A DNA stretch of 64,000 nucleotides from contig OX337242.1 of assembly GCA_946965045.2 (NCBI GenBank), forward strand, positions 620,001 through 684,000. The letters are read 5' to 3'. Under the pieces are notes generated by a model. It did no database searches and had not been told where the DNA came from. It saw nothing but the letters and a program-made list of their open reading frames with translations. Shown in pieces: positions 61,939 to 64,000 of the stretch (positions are counted from its first letter, which is position 1; each line of letters starts with the position of its first letter). Source of the DNA: Epithemia pelagica (lineage: Eukaryota > Bacillariophyta > Bacillariophyceae > Surirellales > Surirellaceae). The translations under genes were made by a program, and so were the position numbers.

Positions 61939-64000
61939 TCAATATCCTGGTCCGGTGTGAATGTCACGAGGCATGGGACGGAAATACATGTAATTGACAT
62001 CTTGGCGATAGTTGTACTGGTCGGGATCCACATCAGTATCTTTCAAACACCCTCCTTTCACCCCAGCCGTCCATTTGGTTTGAAGATTATCCAATTTTGT
62101 TTGCATGGATTCCCATGCATCTTTCATGACTTTGACCAGTTCCGCTTGCGACAGGGCCTTGCCACCGACAGAAGATTCGAGTGGCACCGGTGTGGCATCT
62201 TCAAAGACATTGAGAAGAGGAGGTGGTGCATTGTGCTTAGCTCCAGGATAATCTGATGGGTCATACAACAAGTGAACAAAGTTGGCGTAGGCGGTGGCCA
62301 TGGCCACATAGGCCAAGGACCGCCATTCGTCCACGGCCGGAGGGCCCCCATCCTTGCATGTCTGCGTACTTCCCAACCGTGGGTCCATGGCGGAGGCAAT
62401 GGCTGTGGTCCCGTAAAACTGATGACGAATAACCAAATGGTTGATTGAATCGGCGGCAAAGGTAATGAGACCCTTCAACGTTTCGAATTTTTCATAGCGT
62501 GCTGGTAGTTTGTGGAAAATACCCTCCAATGCTTGGTAATAATCCTGCAATGCCTTGTCGTTCTTCACATTCAGATCATTGTTCTGATAGACCTTTTTCA
62601 AGATATCACTAGCATAGGATTCGAAAATCTCATAGTAGTCCAATTCCCATTCCAACTGATTGGCTACTGGTGGCTTCATTCTGGAGGCATAGTCGGGGGT
62701 TCCCTTGATCATGCCATTCACCTTCTTGCGCTCGTCAAAGTCCTCATCCGATGCGTAGGTAAAGCGATCGTAAATTCCCGTCAAGTAGTCGGTTAGGGCT
62801 CCGTATTTGAGGGCAAACACTTGGGAAAAGACGGCATTCTCCTGAACCAGATGTGCCGTAGTGAGCTCTTGGGCCAGACCGTGGGAAAACAAGTGAATGT
62901 ACAACATGACACGGAGTGGGTGGCCATTGAAATCGTTTAGTCCACCGTTCTCATTGGTGCCGTTACCCACGTTCAGGGCATAATCAAACATGTTGATGTT
63001 GGCTACTTCCAGCAAGTTGTAACTGTCATGAAAGTGGAAAAGACGAGCAGCGAGTGAGTTTCAGGATTGTTTGAGAACTTGTCCATGTGGAATCAGAATT
63101 CAACGTACGTCATGTGAATTCCCGCCAAATGCTTTCCGGCAACAACAGAAAAGTACAGAGAGGACACGACCATGGCTTCGGCCCGGCGAAAGATGGCTGA
63201 CTTCTTTTGGACCAATGTCTTGTATTCGGTACGGGGAGCCACAACCCATTTGAGTTTAAGGTTCTTGCTCCCATTGACACCAAAATAGGCAATACCGCCA
63301 TAGGGTTCATAGTCGTTCTTTTCTTCGTATTGTTCCAAGTGACGAAAGTCAATCACCAATCCGATCTCATCATTCCCATGATTAAAGATGCCGTTGTTGT
63401 CATTGGTGACAAGTTCAAAGAAGGGGAAGGAGGTGGTTTCTTTGGCACGTTGCAAAAACGTATTACCAATACCATACTGGGCCAGGTAGGCGAGGTATTG
63501 ACCGTCCTTGAAACTATCCACAGCTGGTTGGGGTGCATACTGCAATGTCTTACCCATAGCTGGGAAGTCAAATAAGGGAAGGGAGAACAAGTTGGAAGGG
63601 TACCGTTGTTGTCCATCTTCAGTTACACCCAAACGGACCTTATATTGAAGGGGCGTCTCAATATTTGCTTGAGGCAGAAAACGGTCGAGTTTGGCAATCA
63701 AACCAAATAGTTTTGTGACCCGCTGCACGAGACTTCCAGCATTTTCCAATGCTGTCTGTGGAAGACCATCGGATATGGCCGGAACGGCCATGTTGGATGC
63801 CACTTGGTAGGGATGCGATTCGGAATAGGGTTGCATGCTGACTTTCTTTGGAGCTTTGCTTTTGTAGACTTCACGTAGTGCCTGAGGTGCTGGTGGAGAA
63901 GGATTTCCCACCAAGACAAAATAAAAGACAGACCAGACAATGTAACTGATTTCGGAACGAAAGGATTGGTACAAGAGTGGAAAGGTCTTGAATACGGTGA
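61939..64000 (-). CDS. Lipoxygenase-like protein, C-terminal part (partial, at least two exons)
   Basis: Exon A 64000-63109 (continues past the window), exon B 63022-61939; intron 63023-63108 (86 nt, GTACGT...ACAG). Joining gives KHLAGIHMTYNLLEVANINM. The H-x4-H there, in a helix followed by Glu, and the later HPLRVMLYIHLFSHGLAQEL (compare H-P-x-x-x-L-L-x-P-H-x-x-x-T) match the iron-binding core of lipoxygenases, which oxygenate polyunsaturated fatty acids. The third-ligand region INHLVIRHQFYG differs: His is present but the usual Asn four residues on is Arg. Upstream FPLFDFPAMGKTLQY and FRRAEAMVVSSLYFS fit the same domain. The protein ends PRDIHTGPGY rather than the classic terminal Ile ligand. 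Activity is therefore uncertain. Confidence 0.65.

Overview
The window looks like nuclear DNA of a diatom, probably a pennate one. The support is: a 6-phosphogluconolactonase with a signal peptide followed by an ASAFAP-like VSAFAL motif (the bipartite targeting signal of secondary red plastids); a Ty1/copia element of the diatom type; a DUF6824-type protein; paired CHRD proteins; EF-hand two-pore K+ channel, GH47/EDEM and SLC35 genes; short GT-AG introns (about 86 to 167 nt); and many CAA/GAC-rich low-complexity tracts. This is inference from gene content; no rRNA or organelle marker is present.

Layout. 1-7.3 kb: end of an aldo/keto reductase (+), a small membrane protein (+), a Tul1/Dsc1-like RING ubiquitin ligase (-), a DUF6824-like protein (-), and a 1.7 kb non-coding element bounded by perfect 46 bp inverted repeats (5010-6690). 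7.9-14.7 kb: an organelle-targeted DGQHR-motif protein (-), a two-TM SLATT-like protein interrupted by one in-frame TAG (-), a secreted or plastid candidate (+) and plastid 6PGL (-). 15.2-27.7 kb: a 2787-residue acidic protein with nine SH3BGR/glutaredoxin-like modules and, next to it, a basic Ser/Lys-rich protein carrying one diverged module. 28.3-33.7 kb: two-pore K+ channel (-), Rab1 (-), HAD phosphatase-like protein (+) and an isolated RING domain related to the Tul1-like gene (-).

34.8-43.5 kb: two CHRD-domain secreted proteins of identical length flank a young copia retrotransposon (281 bp LTRs differing at two positions, 5 bp target duplication ACGAG, pol frameshift). The retrotransposon sits inside an older element with about 51 bp inverted termini. 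44.2-64 kb: membrane-anchored multicopper oxidase (+), XRN2/Rat1-type exoribonuclease (+), EDEM-like GH47 protein with a PA domain (-), an EF-hand protein with an in-frame TAG (+), SLC35/TPT-type transporter (+) and a lipoxygenase-like gene running off the right end (-).

Genes are not arranged as one pathway. Themes are the secretory and ER quality-control system (Tul1-like, Rab1, EDEM, CHRD, multicopper oxidase), carbon metabolism in the plastid, and local duplication (SH3BGR modules, CHRD pair, RING fragment). Splice sites were inferred by eye from GT-AG signals and continuity of conserved motifs.
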